DNA of 64,000 nt from an uncultured Bryobacterales bacterium (GTDB lineage: Bacteria; Acidobacteriota; Terriglobia; Bryobacterales; Bryobacteraceae): contig CALGAR010000117.1 in the NCBI GenBank assembly GCA_937959285.1, positions 44,624 through 108,623 on the forward strand. Reading direction: 5' to 3'. The notes below the pieces were generated by a model. It was given only the letters and a program-made list of their open reading frames with translations, was not told the origin of the DNA and made no database searches. The position numbers and the translations under genes are program-made. Positions 36,493 to 45,225 of this stretch are shown here, one piece after another (the first letter of the stretch is position 1; every line of letters begins with the position of its first letter).

Positions 36493-37449
36493 ATGAATTC
36501 ACTTTACGCTGTTCAATCCCGCTGGCGAGGTTATGCCGGACTGCTGCTGATTGCAGCCGCCGGCCTCATCTATGGACAGGCGAGACCCGCACGAGTGGTT
36601 CGCTTGCCAGCACCGCTCTCGAGTGACGATGCACGCGAGAATAGCCGCACGACGGGCGAGAGCGTGTTCTTTGATCTCGCCAGGAACCAGGCAGTCTTCT
36701 TGATGACCGACGCTTCCGGAGCCGTCCAGGAGGTGCGGTATGATCTGCCGGGGGCGATCGAACCATCGGTGTCGTTTACGGTGAAGCGTGGGGTTGATGG
36801 TGTACTTGACTATTCGTACGTCATCACCGACTCCGGCCACTCCCGTCAGCGCACCCGCTTGATGAAATTGCTCCTACCGGCTCAGGACGTGGATCTGCGG
36901 CCGCGAAAATCGGCTTGGCCTGTTCGATACGAGGACACCCGTGTGCCGGATGGCAATACGAACGTACTATTCGGCACGATGCGATCCGTAATCTGGGAAG
37001 ACCCTGGAAGCTCGAACGCGAAGGTGCATGGTTTAAGCATCGGCCTCTTGTCGAAGTACCTGCCCGGCTTCACCAATGCGACTTTCGAGGGCAAAGCGGA
37101 GAAACCGCTGACGCGTGAGATTGTCGCCTCGCTTCCGCCCAAAGTCGCCGCAAAGGCTGCTCGGTTTCTGGAGCCCAACTTCACCGGACGCACGGTATTG
37201 GTCGCCGCACCAATCTTCCGTCCCGATGCACCCAAGCAAGCCATCGCAGCCAACATCCACTACGGTATCTCGTCTCTCAAAAATCAGGGACGGATCGCCA
37301 AAGATAGCCCATGGGCGCGCGAAACGCTCCAATCGCTTAGCACATTCATCGAATCTGGAGGAATCTCGGAATTCCCTGCCATAACAGCACAGCCGTCCGG
37401 CGCGCTCGAAGCCGAGATTGCGAGCATCGTCGCGATTGCGCTGCGATAG
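36493..37449 (+). CDS. Secreted protein, first gene of a three-gene cluster; family not recognised
   Basis: The 318-residue protein has a signal peptide (RGYAGLLLIAAAGLIYGQA) and no recognised domain. Its middle is beta-rich (SFTVKRGVDGVLDYSYVIT) and the C-terminal half has LLSKYLPGFTNATFEGKA, TGRTVLVAAPIFRPDAPKQA and PSGALEAEIASIVAIAL. These three blocks reappear, weakly but in the same order, in the third gene of the cluster (LLPGIKAGVF; YTPVIAPTFLPDQPPAE; PSGPFEAELLEACTLAL), so the two are probably distant paralogues. ATG 36493 is preceded by AAGGA; an in-frame GTG at 36451 lies inside the stem-loop and is not favoured. Followed by the second gene after 20 bases. Confidence 0.7.
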   Translation: MNSLYAVQSRWRGYAGLLLIAAAGLIYGQARPARVVRLPAPLSSDDARENSRTTGESVFFDLARNQAVFLMTDASGAVQEVRYDLPGAIEPSVSFTVKRGVDGVLDYSYVITDSGHSRQRTRLMKLLLPAQDVDLRPRKSAWPVRYEDTRVPDGNTNVLFGTMRSVIWEDPGSSNAKVHGLSIGLLSKYLPGFTNATFEGKAEKPLTREIVASLPPKVAAKAARFLEPNFTGRTVLVAAPIFRPDAPKQAIAANIHYGISSLKNQGRIAKDSPWARETLQSLSTFIESGGISEFPAITAQPSGALEAEIASIVAIALR

Positions 37450-37469
37450 CCAGAATCGAGGAGGAGACC

Positions 37470-38306
37470 ATGTCGACATTCAACCGAACCGCTATCGTCG
37501 TATCTGCCATTGCCTGCTTGGCTGGAACTCTCGCCGCGGAGAGCTACAGTCCGCTCTTCGCCCCGGGCTCGACTCACCGCGAAGTATGGGTCTGCGCGGA
37601 CCAGTACAATCGGCCGATACCGTATGCATACTTTACGGTTGCGACGGGGTACTACGCCTATACAAACGCACACTACCACGAGGATCCGTGGCACGTATTT
37701 TCAACCGCAACGCCGTATGCAGGATACGCTGGCTCTAGCGGCGAATTCGGATTCGACCTTACAACGACGCTCGTAGCCCAGGCGGAGTTCCTCCTCATGT
37801 CATGCTCCAACGAGTTCGGGACTGTGTATGCCGTTGCGGATTTCGCAGTGGGGTACAATGACCTCTACTACACCCATCATGACGGAATCTGGCACAAGAT
37901 TGGTGGTACCGACACCGGCAAGGACACGGGCCACGGGACCACGGACTACAACCGCTACCTGAGAACCGACGCCGCCTTCGGCATCTATTACGCGACACTT
38001 GCTTACTTGGCTGCCACTGGCCAGCAGAAAGTCTGCACGAACGACATGGCGCTCTGGCTGGGCGGCAAGTTCGACATTAACGCCCTGAAAGGGGCGCCGT
38101 GGCGATCACCGCATGCAGCCCACGACCGTGGGACAGCCGTCGACGTAGCCGGCCCGGGGAGCGGCCAATGTTCCGTTAGCTACCAAGTCAATCCCAATAT
38201 ATTCAAGCAGTACTGTGTTGCCAACGGCGCATTGGAACCGAACTCGGTGGCGCATAGCGATCACGCTCACTGTAACTGGGCCAACCCCGCGACTTATCCT
38301 CATTAG
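37470..38306 (+). CDS. Secreted protein with an M15/LAS-type zinc-peptidase signature
   Basis: The 278-residue protein has a signal peptide (MSTFNRTAIVVSAIACLAGTLA). Its first half looks like a beta-domain (VWVCADQYNRPIPYAYFTVA) and its second half is rich in aromatic residues and histidines. Near the end HDRGTAVD (His218...Asp225) and HAH (His265, His267) match the HxxxxxxD...HxH zinc-binding pattern of the LAS peptidases (D-Ala-D-Ala carboxypeptidases, VanX, MepA). The spacing between the pieces is within the family range, but the surrounding sequence is not close to any member I know. If active it would cut peptidoglycan or another D-amino-acid-containing substrate; this is inference. It is flanked by two related secreted proteins, 20 and 8 bases away. 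Confidence 0.75.
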   Translation: MSTFNRTAIVVSAIACLAGTLAAESYSPLFAPGSTHREVWVCADQYNRPIPYAYFTVATGYYAYTNAHYHEDPWHVFSTATPYAGYAGSSGEFGFDLTTTLVAQAEFLLMSCSNEFGTVYAVADFAVGYNDLYYTHHDGIWHKIGGTDTGKDTGHGTTDYNRYLRTDAAFGIYYATLAYLAATGQQKVCTNDMALWLGGKFDINALKGAPWRSPHAAHDRGTAVDVAGPGSGQCSVSYQVNPNIFKQYCVANGALEPNSVAHSDHAHCNWANPATYPH

Positions 38307-38314
38307 GAGGACCG

Positions 38315-39205
38315 ATGAGCGGAATCATACGGGTTTCAACATCTGCGGCCGCCCTGATCGTGGCGGCCGCGCTGGTTCTGGCACAGGGACGCTCGCGACG
38401 TATTCCCACTTGGCCCGAAGATGGCCGTATTCCCCCGGGGATGGAACGCCAGTATGCGTTTATGGCGCCTGGCGGAGACGCCCTGATCCTGCTCATGCCT
38501 GGCTCAAAGGAACCGAAACGCGTCCCGCTCAACAACCAGATGATTCCTGTGGCGCGAAGCAAGGTCGTGCGCACGCCTGCCAACGAGTATCAGTACTCGT
38601 ACGAGGTTTGTAACGCCGAAGCGGCGAAGGATCCGATCGAGGTTTTCGGAATCCCCGTTCCGCTCGGTCGATCGAGGCTGTGCATGTCCCACCGTTCTGA
38701 GACCGGCGCCGCCTGGATCGGGCCGTGCTACCAAAAGCCACCGGAGATACTGTGGCGGCCCCGCACGAGTTACGAACCCTGGCTGACGACCGATCCGGCG
38801 TCGGCAATTGCGCCGGGTCGATGTCTGGGGGGATTTACGATCGCCTCGGATCTGCTGCCGGGCATCAAGGCTGGCGTTTTCGCGATGCTCGCCGCCCGCT
38901 TCGCTCCGGACCGGCTGGAGTGGCCCGAGGAGGGTCTCGACCAGGTTGGCTCTTACGCGGAGCGCTCCTGGTTCGAACGCTACACACCGGTGATTGCGCC
39001 GACCTTCTTGCCGGATCAGCCGCCGGCCGAGATTGCCGCGCAGCTGGCGAAGCAGATTCGGGAATTCGCCGATCCGCAGTCGCCGTTCGTGAGGGAGTTG
39101 CTTGCCGCGCTTCAAACAGCGCCCCCGCTCCGCATAAGCGCCAGGCCGTCGGGGCCGTTCGAGGCAGAGCTGCTCGAGGCCTGCACGCTCGCGCTCAACC
39201 GTTAA
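38315..39205 (+). CDS. Secreted protein, third gene of the cluster; paralogue of the first
   Basis: The 296-residue protein has a signal peptide (IIRVSTSAAALIVAAALVLA) and no named domain. It shares with the first gene of the cluster a YSYEV-type beta strand, LLPGIKAGVF, YTPVIAPTFLPDQPPAE, and a C-terminal PSGPFEAELLEACTLAL block. Four cysteines (VCNAEA, RLCMSH, GPCYQK, GRCLGG) could form disulfides. It starts at ATG 38315, with AGGAGG eight bases before it. It comes eight bases after the peptidase-like gene, so the three are co-transcribed. Function is not known; binding to, or holding in check, the peptidase-like protein is one testable possibility. Confidence 0.7.
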   Translation: MSGIIRVSTSAAALIVAAALVLAQGRSRRIPTWPEDGRIPPGMERQYAFMAPGGDALILLMPGSKEPKRVPLNNQMIPVARSKVVRTPANEYQYSYEVCNAEAAKDPIEVFGIPVPLGRSRLCMSHRSETGAAWIGPCYQKPPEILWRPRTSYEPWLTTDPASAIAPGRCLGGFTIASDLLPGIKAGVFAMLAARFAPDRLEWPEEGLDQVGSYAERSWFERYTPVIAPTFLPDQPPAEIAAQLAKQIREFADPQSPFVRELLAALQTAPPLRISARPSGPFEAELLEACTLALNR

Positions 39206-39287
39206 GCAGGACGTTCGCTCCCTTCGCTAAACCTGGCCTGAGCCAGCCTCCATGGTACAAAGGAAGTGTCGAGGAATCCTACCTCCA

Positions 39288-39824
39288 GTGCAGAATCCCT
39301 GGAAAACCCTCAGCAGCCGCATCGCCTATGAGAATCCGTGGATCCGGGTTCGTGAAGACCGGGTTCTCCGCCCGGATGGTGAACCCGGCCTGTACGGCGT
39401 GATCGAGCTGCGGCCCTCGGTGGCCATTGTGGCCCTGAATGAGCACAAACAGGTCGCGTTGGTGGGCCAATGGCGGTACCCGCTCGATCGGTATACGTGG
39501 GAGATACCGCGAGGAGCTTCGCGAGACGGCGAATCCGATATACTGCAGGCCGCCCGGCGGGAACTGCGGGAGGAGACGGGAATCGAGGCGCGTACGTGGC
39601 GAAGCCTGGGAGCCATCGACCTGTGCAACGGCGTGATGCGAAGCACCGAACATCTCTTCCTCGCAACGGATCTGACTCTCCTCGACGCGCAGCCGGATCC
39701 CGAAGAAGACCTTTTGCTGCGCTGGGTCAGCTTCGACGAAGCGTTCCGTATGGTGATGGAAAACGAGCTGCGGGAAGCAAGCAGCGCAGCCGCTATCCTG
39801 AAAACCCGAAGCCTCCTCTCGTAG
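39288..39824 (+). CDS. NUDIX hydrolase (ADP-ribose pyrophosphatase type)
   Basis: The protein of about 178 residues carries the NUDIX box: GASRDGESDILQAARREL followed by REETGIEA. It is preceded by the YGVIELRPSVAIVAL strand and GQWRYPLDRYTWEIPRG, typical of ADP-ribose/sugar-nucleotide hydrolases. Such enzymes hydrolyse nucleoside diphosphate-X compounds with a divalent metal. I start at GTG 39288, after GAGGA at a long spacing of 12; ATG 39252 is in frame but has no ribosome binding site. It is a stand-alone housekeeping-type gene followed by a PRC-barrel gene. Confidence 0.85.
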   Translation: MQNPWKTLSSRIAYENPWIRVREDRVLRPDGEPGLYGVIELRPSVAIVALNEHKQVALVGQWRYPLDRYTWEIPRGASRDGESDILQAARRELREETGIEARTWRSLGAIDLCNGVMRSTEHLFLATDLTLLDAQPDPEEDLLLRWVSFDEAFRMVMENELREASSAAAILKTRSLLS

Positions 39825-39865
39825 CAGTTGCGGCCGCTGCGGCGTCTCCTTTCTAGAGGAGAACC

Positions 39866-40402
39866 ATGCCTTCGTATCAACAGGACACGCCAATCGGCCA
39901 GGAGGAAGTGTCAATCGATAAGCCGATCGACAGCGTTCCGGAGGCAAACCGTGAACCTCGGCCGGTTCTGCTCCGGGCGACGCGCCTTATCGGCGATCGC
40001 GTCCGCAGCAGAACCGGAGAAGATCTCGGAACAATCAAGGACCTGGTCGTTGACATCAACACTGGCTATATCAGCTATGCGGTGGTCTCCTTCGGAGGAG
40101 TCCTCGGACTCAGAGACAAATTATTCGCCGTACCCTGGGACCGGCTGGATGTCGACACCGTCAACGAAGAATTCATCGTGAACGTAGAGCGCCGAACGCT
40201 CGAAGCCGCTCCCGGTTTCGACAAGCATCATTGGCCGGATCTGCGGACCGTCGAGTGGGAGGGGGAGATTGGCAGCCGGCACACCATCGTTGGCCTCTCG
40301 CAACCCGACCCGGAGGAAGCGGGCCGCCTGACTTATGGCAGCGAAGGCTCCGAGACAGCCGGAACCGGAAATCCTCCCGATCGGAACAAGCGCCGGTACT
40401 GA
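39866..40402 (+). CDS. PRC-barrel domain protein
   Basis: The 178-residue protein contains a PRC-barrel (residues about 38-115): LLRATRLIGDRVRSRTGEDL, GTIKDLVVDINTGYISYAVV, GVLGLRDKLFAVPWDRLDVD. These small beta-barrels occur in ribosome maturation factors, photosynthetic reaction centre proteins and stress proteins. The tail after residue 135 is disordered, acidic and glycine-rich. ATG 39866 is preceded by AGAGGAG. No role can be assigned; a stress or surface role is suggested by similar stand-alone proteins. Confidence 0.8.
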   Translation: MPSYQQDTPIGQEEVSIDKPIDSVPEANREPRPVLLRATRLIGDRVRSRTGEDLGTIKDLVVDINTGYISYAVVSFGGVLGLRDKLFAVPWDRLDVDTVNEEFIVNVERRTLEAAPGFDKHHWPDLRTVEWEGEIGSRHTIVGLSQPDPEEAGRLTYGSEGSETAGTGNPPDRNKRRY

Positions 40403-40487
40403 CGCCCGCGCCTTCCTGTCAGCCTGTTCACCGCTCTGTAACCTCGGCATTGCCGGAATGTAATCGAAATCTCGTACTCTAGAACTG

Positions 40488-43400
40488 ATGGGATTGACTC
40501 GATTCGTTACCGGTATTCTCCTGTCGCTGGCAATGTTGCAGGCGCAGCAGAGGACTGGCGCCATTGGCGGCACGGTCACCGATCAGACAGGCGCAGCGAT
40601 AGAGAGCGCCGCGATCAGAGTCCGGAACATTCATACAGGGCTGGAGCGGCAAGTGCTGTCGGATAAGGACGGCTCCTACTTGTTCCCGCTCCTGCCGGTC
40701 GGCGCCTATTCGATCACTGCTTCAAAGGATAGGTTTCAGGATCTGGTACGCGAAGGGATTCTGGTCAATGTCAATGAACAGGCGCGAGTCGATCTCACCC
40801 TTCTCGTAGCCGGCGACGAGCAGTCTGTCCGAGTTGTCGCGGACGCCCCGCAGGTGAATACCTCGGACGCTACCAACGGCGCGGTTTTGCAATCCAAGGC
40901 CATTCAGAGTCTGCCATTGAACGGCAGGAACTACACGGAGCTTGGGGCGCTGTTGCCGGGCGTCGTCGCCACTCCCGCCCGCTTCGCCTCGCAGAGCGCT
41001 GCCGCCACAAATGCTTTCAGCATCAACGGGCAGCGAACTCAATCGAATAACTTCCTGCTCGACGGCGTGTCGAACAACGACACAATGTTCAATGGCTACT
41101 CGCTGGTTCCGCCGCCTGATGCTTTGCAGCAGTTCAAGATTCTGACGAGTAACTTCAGCGCCGAATACGGCACGAACAGCGGCAGCGTGGTAAACGTCAT
41201 CACGCGCTCCGGGACAAACCAGGTTCACGGCAGCGCCTGGAACTACCTGCGCAACGACGTCATGGACGCCCGGAACTTCTTCTCGACGAGCAAGCCGCCG
41301 CTCCGACAGAACCAGTTTGGCGCGACGTTTGGGGCTCCCGTACTTACGAATCGTACTTTCGTCTTCGGCTACTACGAGGGCCTACGCGCGCGAGTGGGCA
41401 CGGTTCAGAACGTCGTCGTTTTAACGGAAGCACAGCGCAGTGGTAATCTCGCCGGCGCCTCACCGGCATTCGTCGATCCGGTTTCCGGCCAGCCTTTCCC
41501 CAACAACGTAATTCCAGATTCACGAATCAGTCCTGTTTCTCGCGCTCTTCTCGATCGCTACGTTCCGCTCCCGAACGCACCCGCGAACCGGTTCAACCGG
41601 GCGCCCTCTGTTTCTACGGATTCGGATCAATACGGCATCCGTGGCGATCACCTCGTAAGCAGCCGGAATACTCTCTTTCTCCGCTATTCGTATTCAAGAA
41701 GCGACACGAGCAATCCGCTCGGGGCTGGTGATTTTTCACCGCAGGGATCGAGCTCCATTGGCCACTTCCATCAAGCGGTGGTCTCCGACACGCACGTCTT
41801 CTCGCCAAACGTGATCAACGAAGCGAGCATCTCGTTCCTGCGGCTGTACAGCCGTCCCGCTACCTGGAGCGGGGTTGATCTGGCCGATCTGGGCTTCCAA
41901 TACCCGGGAACCGAGCCGAGCGCGCAAGGGCTGCCCATTGTGTCGCTAAGCGGTCTCTTTTCGGTGGGCGATGTCGCACAGAGCTGGACTAAGCTGGCGC
42001 GGAACACTTACCAGGTCTTTGATAACCTGACCTGGATTCGCGGACGTCACAGCGTAAAAACCGGACTTGATATCCGGCAGCAGCAGATCTTCCTGGTGTT
42101 TCCAAACCGTCCGAACGGAGATTTCAGCTTTAATGGCGCACGCAGCGGAAATACGATCGCAGACTTTCTGCTGGGCCTGCCGGCTCAGTTCCGGCAGGGC
42201 GGCGGTGATCCTTCGAAGCATTTCATCGGGCACCAGCTCGGCTTCTACGTGCAGGATGACTTCCGGGTAACGCGAAGGCTGACGCTGAACTTCGGACTGC
42301 GCTACGAACTCGGCCTTCCCTATTACGACAAACAGGACCGTTTGGCCTCGTTCCAGCCGGGCGCGAAATCGATCGTGCGGCCCAACGCCCCCGAGAATCT
42401 GCTGTTTCCTGGCGATCCGGGCGTTCCGCGCGGCACCATCCGGACAGACCGCAACAACTTCGCACCGCGCTTCGGATTTGCCTACGATTTGACCGGCGAC
42501 GGCCGCACCAGCGTCCGCGGCGGCTACGGAATCTTCTTCGATAGCGTGCCGGGTCTCGGCGTTTTTCAAAACATCAACGTGCCGCCCTTCAACCGGTTCG
42601 TGCAGATCGACACACCCGCTTCGCTGGCGAACCCCTACGCGGGTCTACCCACGAATCCACAAACCGACCCGTCGCTTGAATTTCCCTGCCCCTGCCTCGT
42701 CATCGGCTTTTCACCCGATTTCGTCAGCCCCTATGCGCAGCATTTCAATTTCGGGGTGCAGCGGCAGATCGCCCGGGATTTGGTTGCGGAAATCGGCTAC
42801 GTGGGCTCGATCGGCCTGAAATTTCCGGGATATCTGGAAGTAAATCCGGCGATACCCGGTCCGGGCGCCACACGCGAGAACACGCAGAGCCGGCGCATTT
42901 ACGAAAACTACAACCTTGTGCGCCCGACGTTCAGCCGGTTCAACTCGAACTATCATTCCCTGCAGGCCCGCCTCGAAAAGCGGTTCAGCGGCGGCCTGGG
43001 ATTCCTCACCTCATACACCTGGTCGAAAGCCATCGACTTTCAGTCTTCCCTCAATTTCAGTGGCGAAAACCGGCCGCAGGATGCTTTCAGCTTGTCCGAC
43101 GTCCGCGGCCTCGCAGCCTTCGACACCCGTCACCGGTTCGTCACCAGCTTCAGCTACGACCTGCCGTTGCTTCGAAACGCCGCCACCCCTGTCAGGCTCG
43201 CTTTCGGCGGCTGGAGGCTAAGCGGAATCATTTCCGCTCAAAGCGGCAATCCGCTCACCGTCAATGAACCCGTCGACCGCAGCCTGCGGGGCCTCGGCGC
43301 AGACCGTCCCGATCAGGTGAAGAACCCGAACAACGGGCCGAAGACCCCCGAAGAATGGTTCGACACCTCCGCGTTTGTCCGCCTTCCCGACGCCCCGGGA

Positions 43401-43655
43401 GGACAACGTTCCGGTACGGCCGGACGCAACACGGTCATCGGGCCCGGGCTCCTCCAGACGGACCTGTCCGTAGTGAAGGCGTTTCCGCTGGCAGAGCGGC
43501 ACGTTCTTGATCTCCGCTGCGAGTTGTTTAACGCACTCAACCGGACCAACTTCCTCAACCCCGTGACGAATATCGGGAACCCGCAGACGTTCGGCGTGAT
43601 TCAGAGCGCCCGCGCGGCGCGCATCATTCAATTTGCGCTGAAGTACAGCTTCTAG
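40488..43655 (+). CDS. TonB-dependent outer-membrane receptor with carboxypeptidase-regulatory domain (Oar-like)
   Basis: The 1055-residue protein starts with a signal peptide (LTRFVTGILLSLAMLQAQ) and an Ig-like carboxypeptidase-regulatory domain (residues about 22-100: GTVTDQTGAAIESAAIRVRN, DKDGSYLFPLLPVGAYSI). A TonB plug follows (LNGRNYTELGALLPGVV, INGQRTQSNNFLLDGVSN, YGTNSGSVVNVITRSGTN), then a long beta-barrel ending with an aromatic residue (FALKYSF). This is the most abundant outer-membrane protein family of Solibacter-type acidobacteria and is assumed to import large glycans or peptides. The gene is alone. Its TAG overlaps the opposite gene's stop at CTAG (43652-43655). Confidence 0.93.
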   Translation: MGLTRFVTGILLSLAMLQAQQRTGAIGGTVTDQTGAAIESAAIRVRNIHTGLERQVLSDKDGSYLFPLLPVGAYSITASKDRFQDLVREGILVNVNEQARVDLTLLVAGDEQSVRVVADAPQVNTSDATNGAVLQSKAIQSLPLNGRNYTELGALLPGVVATPARFASQSAAATNAFSINGQRTQSNNFLLDGVSNNDTMFNGYSLVPPPDALQQFKILTSNFSAEYGTNSGSVVNVITRSGTNQVHGSAWNYLRNDVMDARNFFSTSKPPLRQNQFGATFGAPVLTNRTFVFGYYEGLRARVGTVQNVVVLTEAQRSGNLAGASPAFVDPVSGQPFPNNVIPDSRISPVSRALLDRYVPLPNAPANRFNRAPSVSTDSDQYGIRGDHLVSSRNTLFLRYSYSRSDTSNPLGAGDFSPQGSSSIGHFHQAVVSDTHVFSPNVINEASISFLRLYSRPATWSGVDLADLGFQYPGTEPSAQGLPIVSLSGLFSVGDVAQSWTKLARNTYQVFDNLTWIRGRHSVKTGLDIRQQQIFLVFPNRPNGDFSFNGARSGNTIADFLLGLPAQFRQGGGDPSKHFIGHQLGFYVQDDFRVTRRLTLNFGLRYELGLPYYDKQDRLASFQPGAKSIVRPNAPENLLFPGDPGVPRGTIRTDRNNFAPRFGFAYDLTGDGRTSVRGGYGIFFDSVPGLGVFQNINVPPFNRFVQIDTPASLANPYAGLPTNPQTDPSLEFPCPCLVIGFSPDFVSPYAQHFNFGVQRQIARDLVAEIGYVGSIGLKFPGYLEVNPAIPGPGATRENTQSRRIYENYNLVRPTFSRFNSNYHSLQARLEKRFSGGLGFLTSYTWSKAIDFQSSLNFSGENRPQDAFSLSDVRGLAAFDTRHRFVTSFSYDLPLLRNAATPVRLAFGGWRLSGIISAQSGNPLTVNEPVDRSLRGLGADRPDQVKNPNNGPKTPEEWFDTSAFVRLPDAPGGQRSGTAGRNTVIGPGLLQTDLSVVKAFPLAERHVLDLRCELFNALNRTNFLNPVTNIGNPQTFGVIQSARAARIIQFALKYSF

Positions 43656-43879
43656 GAAGCGCGAAAGGCTTCGAGAGTCCAGGCAGACTCTTCATCGCGG
43701 AAGGAGTGCTTCAAAATGTAGACGTTGCCGTCGCTCGCCTGCACTCGGAACCAGGTGTCGTCGGGGCTGTACCACTGATCGAGCACTTCCTCCACATCCA
43801 GGACCTGTTCGCCCAGGTAAAAGCGGAGCGGCCGCTCATCGGCTTTGTAGCCGGAGTACGTTTCGACCTTGATCCTCAT
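43652..43879 (-). CDS. Conserved small protein of unknown function
   Basis: This 75-residue protein starts at ATG 43879 (MRIKVETYSGYKADERPLRF); an upstream in-frame start would add residues without similarity. The pattern VETYSGYKADERPxRF, a tryptophan and aromatic-rich core (DQWYSPDDTWFRVQASDGNVYIL) and FRDEESAWTLEAF occur in short bacterial hypothetical proteins; I recall it as widespread but without assigned function. It lies 38 bases downstream of the AGE epimerase gene and shares the CTAG stop with the TonB gene. Small soluble beta-fold likely. Confidence 0.7.
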   Translation of the reverse strand: MRIKVETYSGYKADERPLRFYLGEQVLDVEEVLDQWYSPDDTWFRVQASDGNVYILKHSFRDEESAWTLEAFRAS

Positions 43880-43917
43880 GGCTCGGGCTGAAAATCCCGT
43901 CCAGGAGTGTGACGCCG

Positions 43918-45180
43918 CTAGAGCGACTTTAGAATCGCAAGGCATTCAAGCATGGCGCGGCCGTTGTGATACCCTGCCTTCCAGTTGTGGCCTTTATCTC
44001 CGATTGCCCGCCCGTCCGGCGTTACGGTCGCATGCCACTCACCGACTTTCCAATCCGTCTGGTACTTGTCGACAAAATCAAGTGTCTTTTCAAACACCTC
44101 CCAGTAGCTGGTGTCGCGAGTTAGCTTGTACATCGTCATGGCGCTCACAAGGGCTTCCGACTGAACCCACCAGACCTTCGCCCGCCGGTCCGCCGGCTTT
44201 AAGAACGGCCCTGAGTCATAAAAGCCGCCCTTCTCTTCGTCGTAGCCGTACTTCCTGGAGTACGCAAAGACTGCCTTGTGCAGGTCCATCAACGGATGAA
44301 CCGGAACACCGACCACCTCCGACGCCTCTACCAGCAGCCAGATGTTTTCAATGTCGTGGCCGTAGGAAACCCGGGCATATGGATCTTCGAGACGCGGCTT
44401 CCAATCGCGGTCATACTTATCCGTGCAAGCCGCGATGTTCTTCCGAACGACCGAGTTGCTCTCGATGGTCATCAGCTCCAGCAGGCGTTCCCGGGCGAGA
44501 GGCAGTTTGCTTGCACGGTAGTAGGTAGTCATTGCCTCCATCAGGTGCAGGTGAGTATTCATGAGCTTCATCGAAGGCTCACCGCCGCCCATGTAGGTTT
44601 GCTCGCCCGGAGGAGGCGTCTTCCAGTCCCGGCTGAAGAATTCGATATAGCCGCCGTATTGGGAATCGTGGGCCTTCTCCTCCAAGACCCTGAAGATTCG
44701 ATTCGCGAAGTCCAGCACGTCGGACCGCTTGCTTGCCATCGCATACTCGGACACGGCGTAAAGCCCAAACGCCTGCCCGTACATATGCTTGCCCTGCTTC
44801 AGCTTCTCCTTACCGGTGGCGTCGACTTCCCAGAAGAAACCGCCGTGCTCCTTGTCCCACATCTGATCGCGCAGGAAGCGGTAGCCCACCTCGGCAGCCT
44901 CCAGCATCTCCTTCGGCTGGTAACCTTCCCGGGCGAGACGCGAGAACAGCCATACCATCCGGGCCTGAACAACGATCGCTTTCGTCCCGTTCTTACGTTC
45001 TCCGTTGGGCCCGAAATGCATGTGGTATCCGCCATTCTCTCGGTCAAGCGACCGGGGATACCAAAAGCGCACAATGTTCTCGCGAAGGTTCTTCTCGAGT
45101 CTTGGAATGTACGATTTGGGATCGGGCGGCGGCGCGGCAGCCAGTACTGGCAGCATCGACAGGATGATGGCAAACCTCAT
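43918..45180 (-). CDS. Secreted AGE-family N-acylglucosamine/cellobiose 2-epimerase
   Basis: The 420-residue protein has a signal peptide (MRFAIILSMLPVLAAAPPP) and an (alpha/alpha)6 barrel of the AGE/cellobiose 2-epimerase family: WYPRSLDRENGGYHMHF, QARMVWLFSRLAREG, DKEHGGFFWEVDATG, YGQAFGLYAVSEYA, MNTHLHLMEAMTTYYRA and SYGHDIENIWLLVEASE. The catalytic histidines expected in the family are seen in NTHLHL and YGHDIE, and the EWHATV block near the end supplies a third. Most family members are cytosolic, so an exported copy suggests action on sugars in the periplasm. It follows metY in the same direction, separated by 45 bases. Confidence 0.9.
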   Translation of the reverse strand: MRFAIILSMLPVLAAAPPPDPKSYIPRLEKNLRENIVRFWYPRSLDRENGGYHMHFGPNGERKNGTKAIVVQARMVWLFSRLAREGYQPKEMLEAAEVGYRFLRDQMWDKEHGGFFWEVDATGKEKLKQGKHMYGQAFGLYAVSEYAMASKRSDVLDFANRIFRVLEEKAHDSQYGGYIEFFSRDWKTPPPGEQTYMGGGEPSMKLMNTHLHLMEAMTTYYRASKLPLARERLLELMTIESNSVVRKNIAACTDKYDRDWKPRLEDPYARVSYGHDIENIWLLVEASEVVGVPVHPLMDLHKAVFAYSRKYGYDEEKGGFYDSGPFLKPADRRAKVWWVQSEALVSAMTMYKLTRDTSYWEVFEKTLDFVDKYQTDWKVGEWHATVTPDGRAIGDKGHNWKAGYHNGRAMLECLAILKSL

Positions 45181-45225
45181 ACTCTGTCGATGCTATGCAA
45201 AAAACCGCGCCGCTACAAGGTGGCT

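Noticed and set aside
35577..39205. Genomic island inserted at tRNA-His
   Set aside because: No integrase, no repeat of the tRNA 3' end and no change in composition is apparent; the cluster after it is simply an operon.
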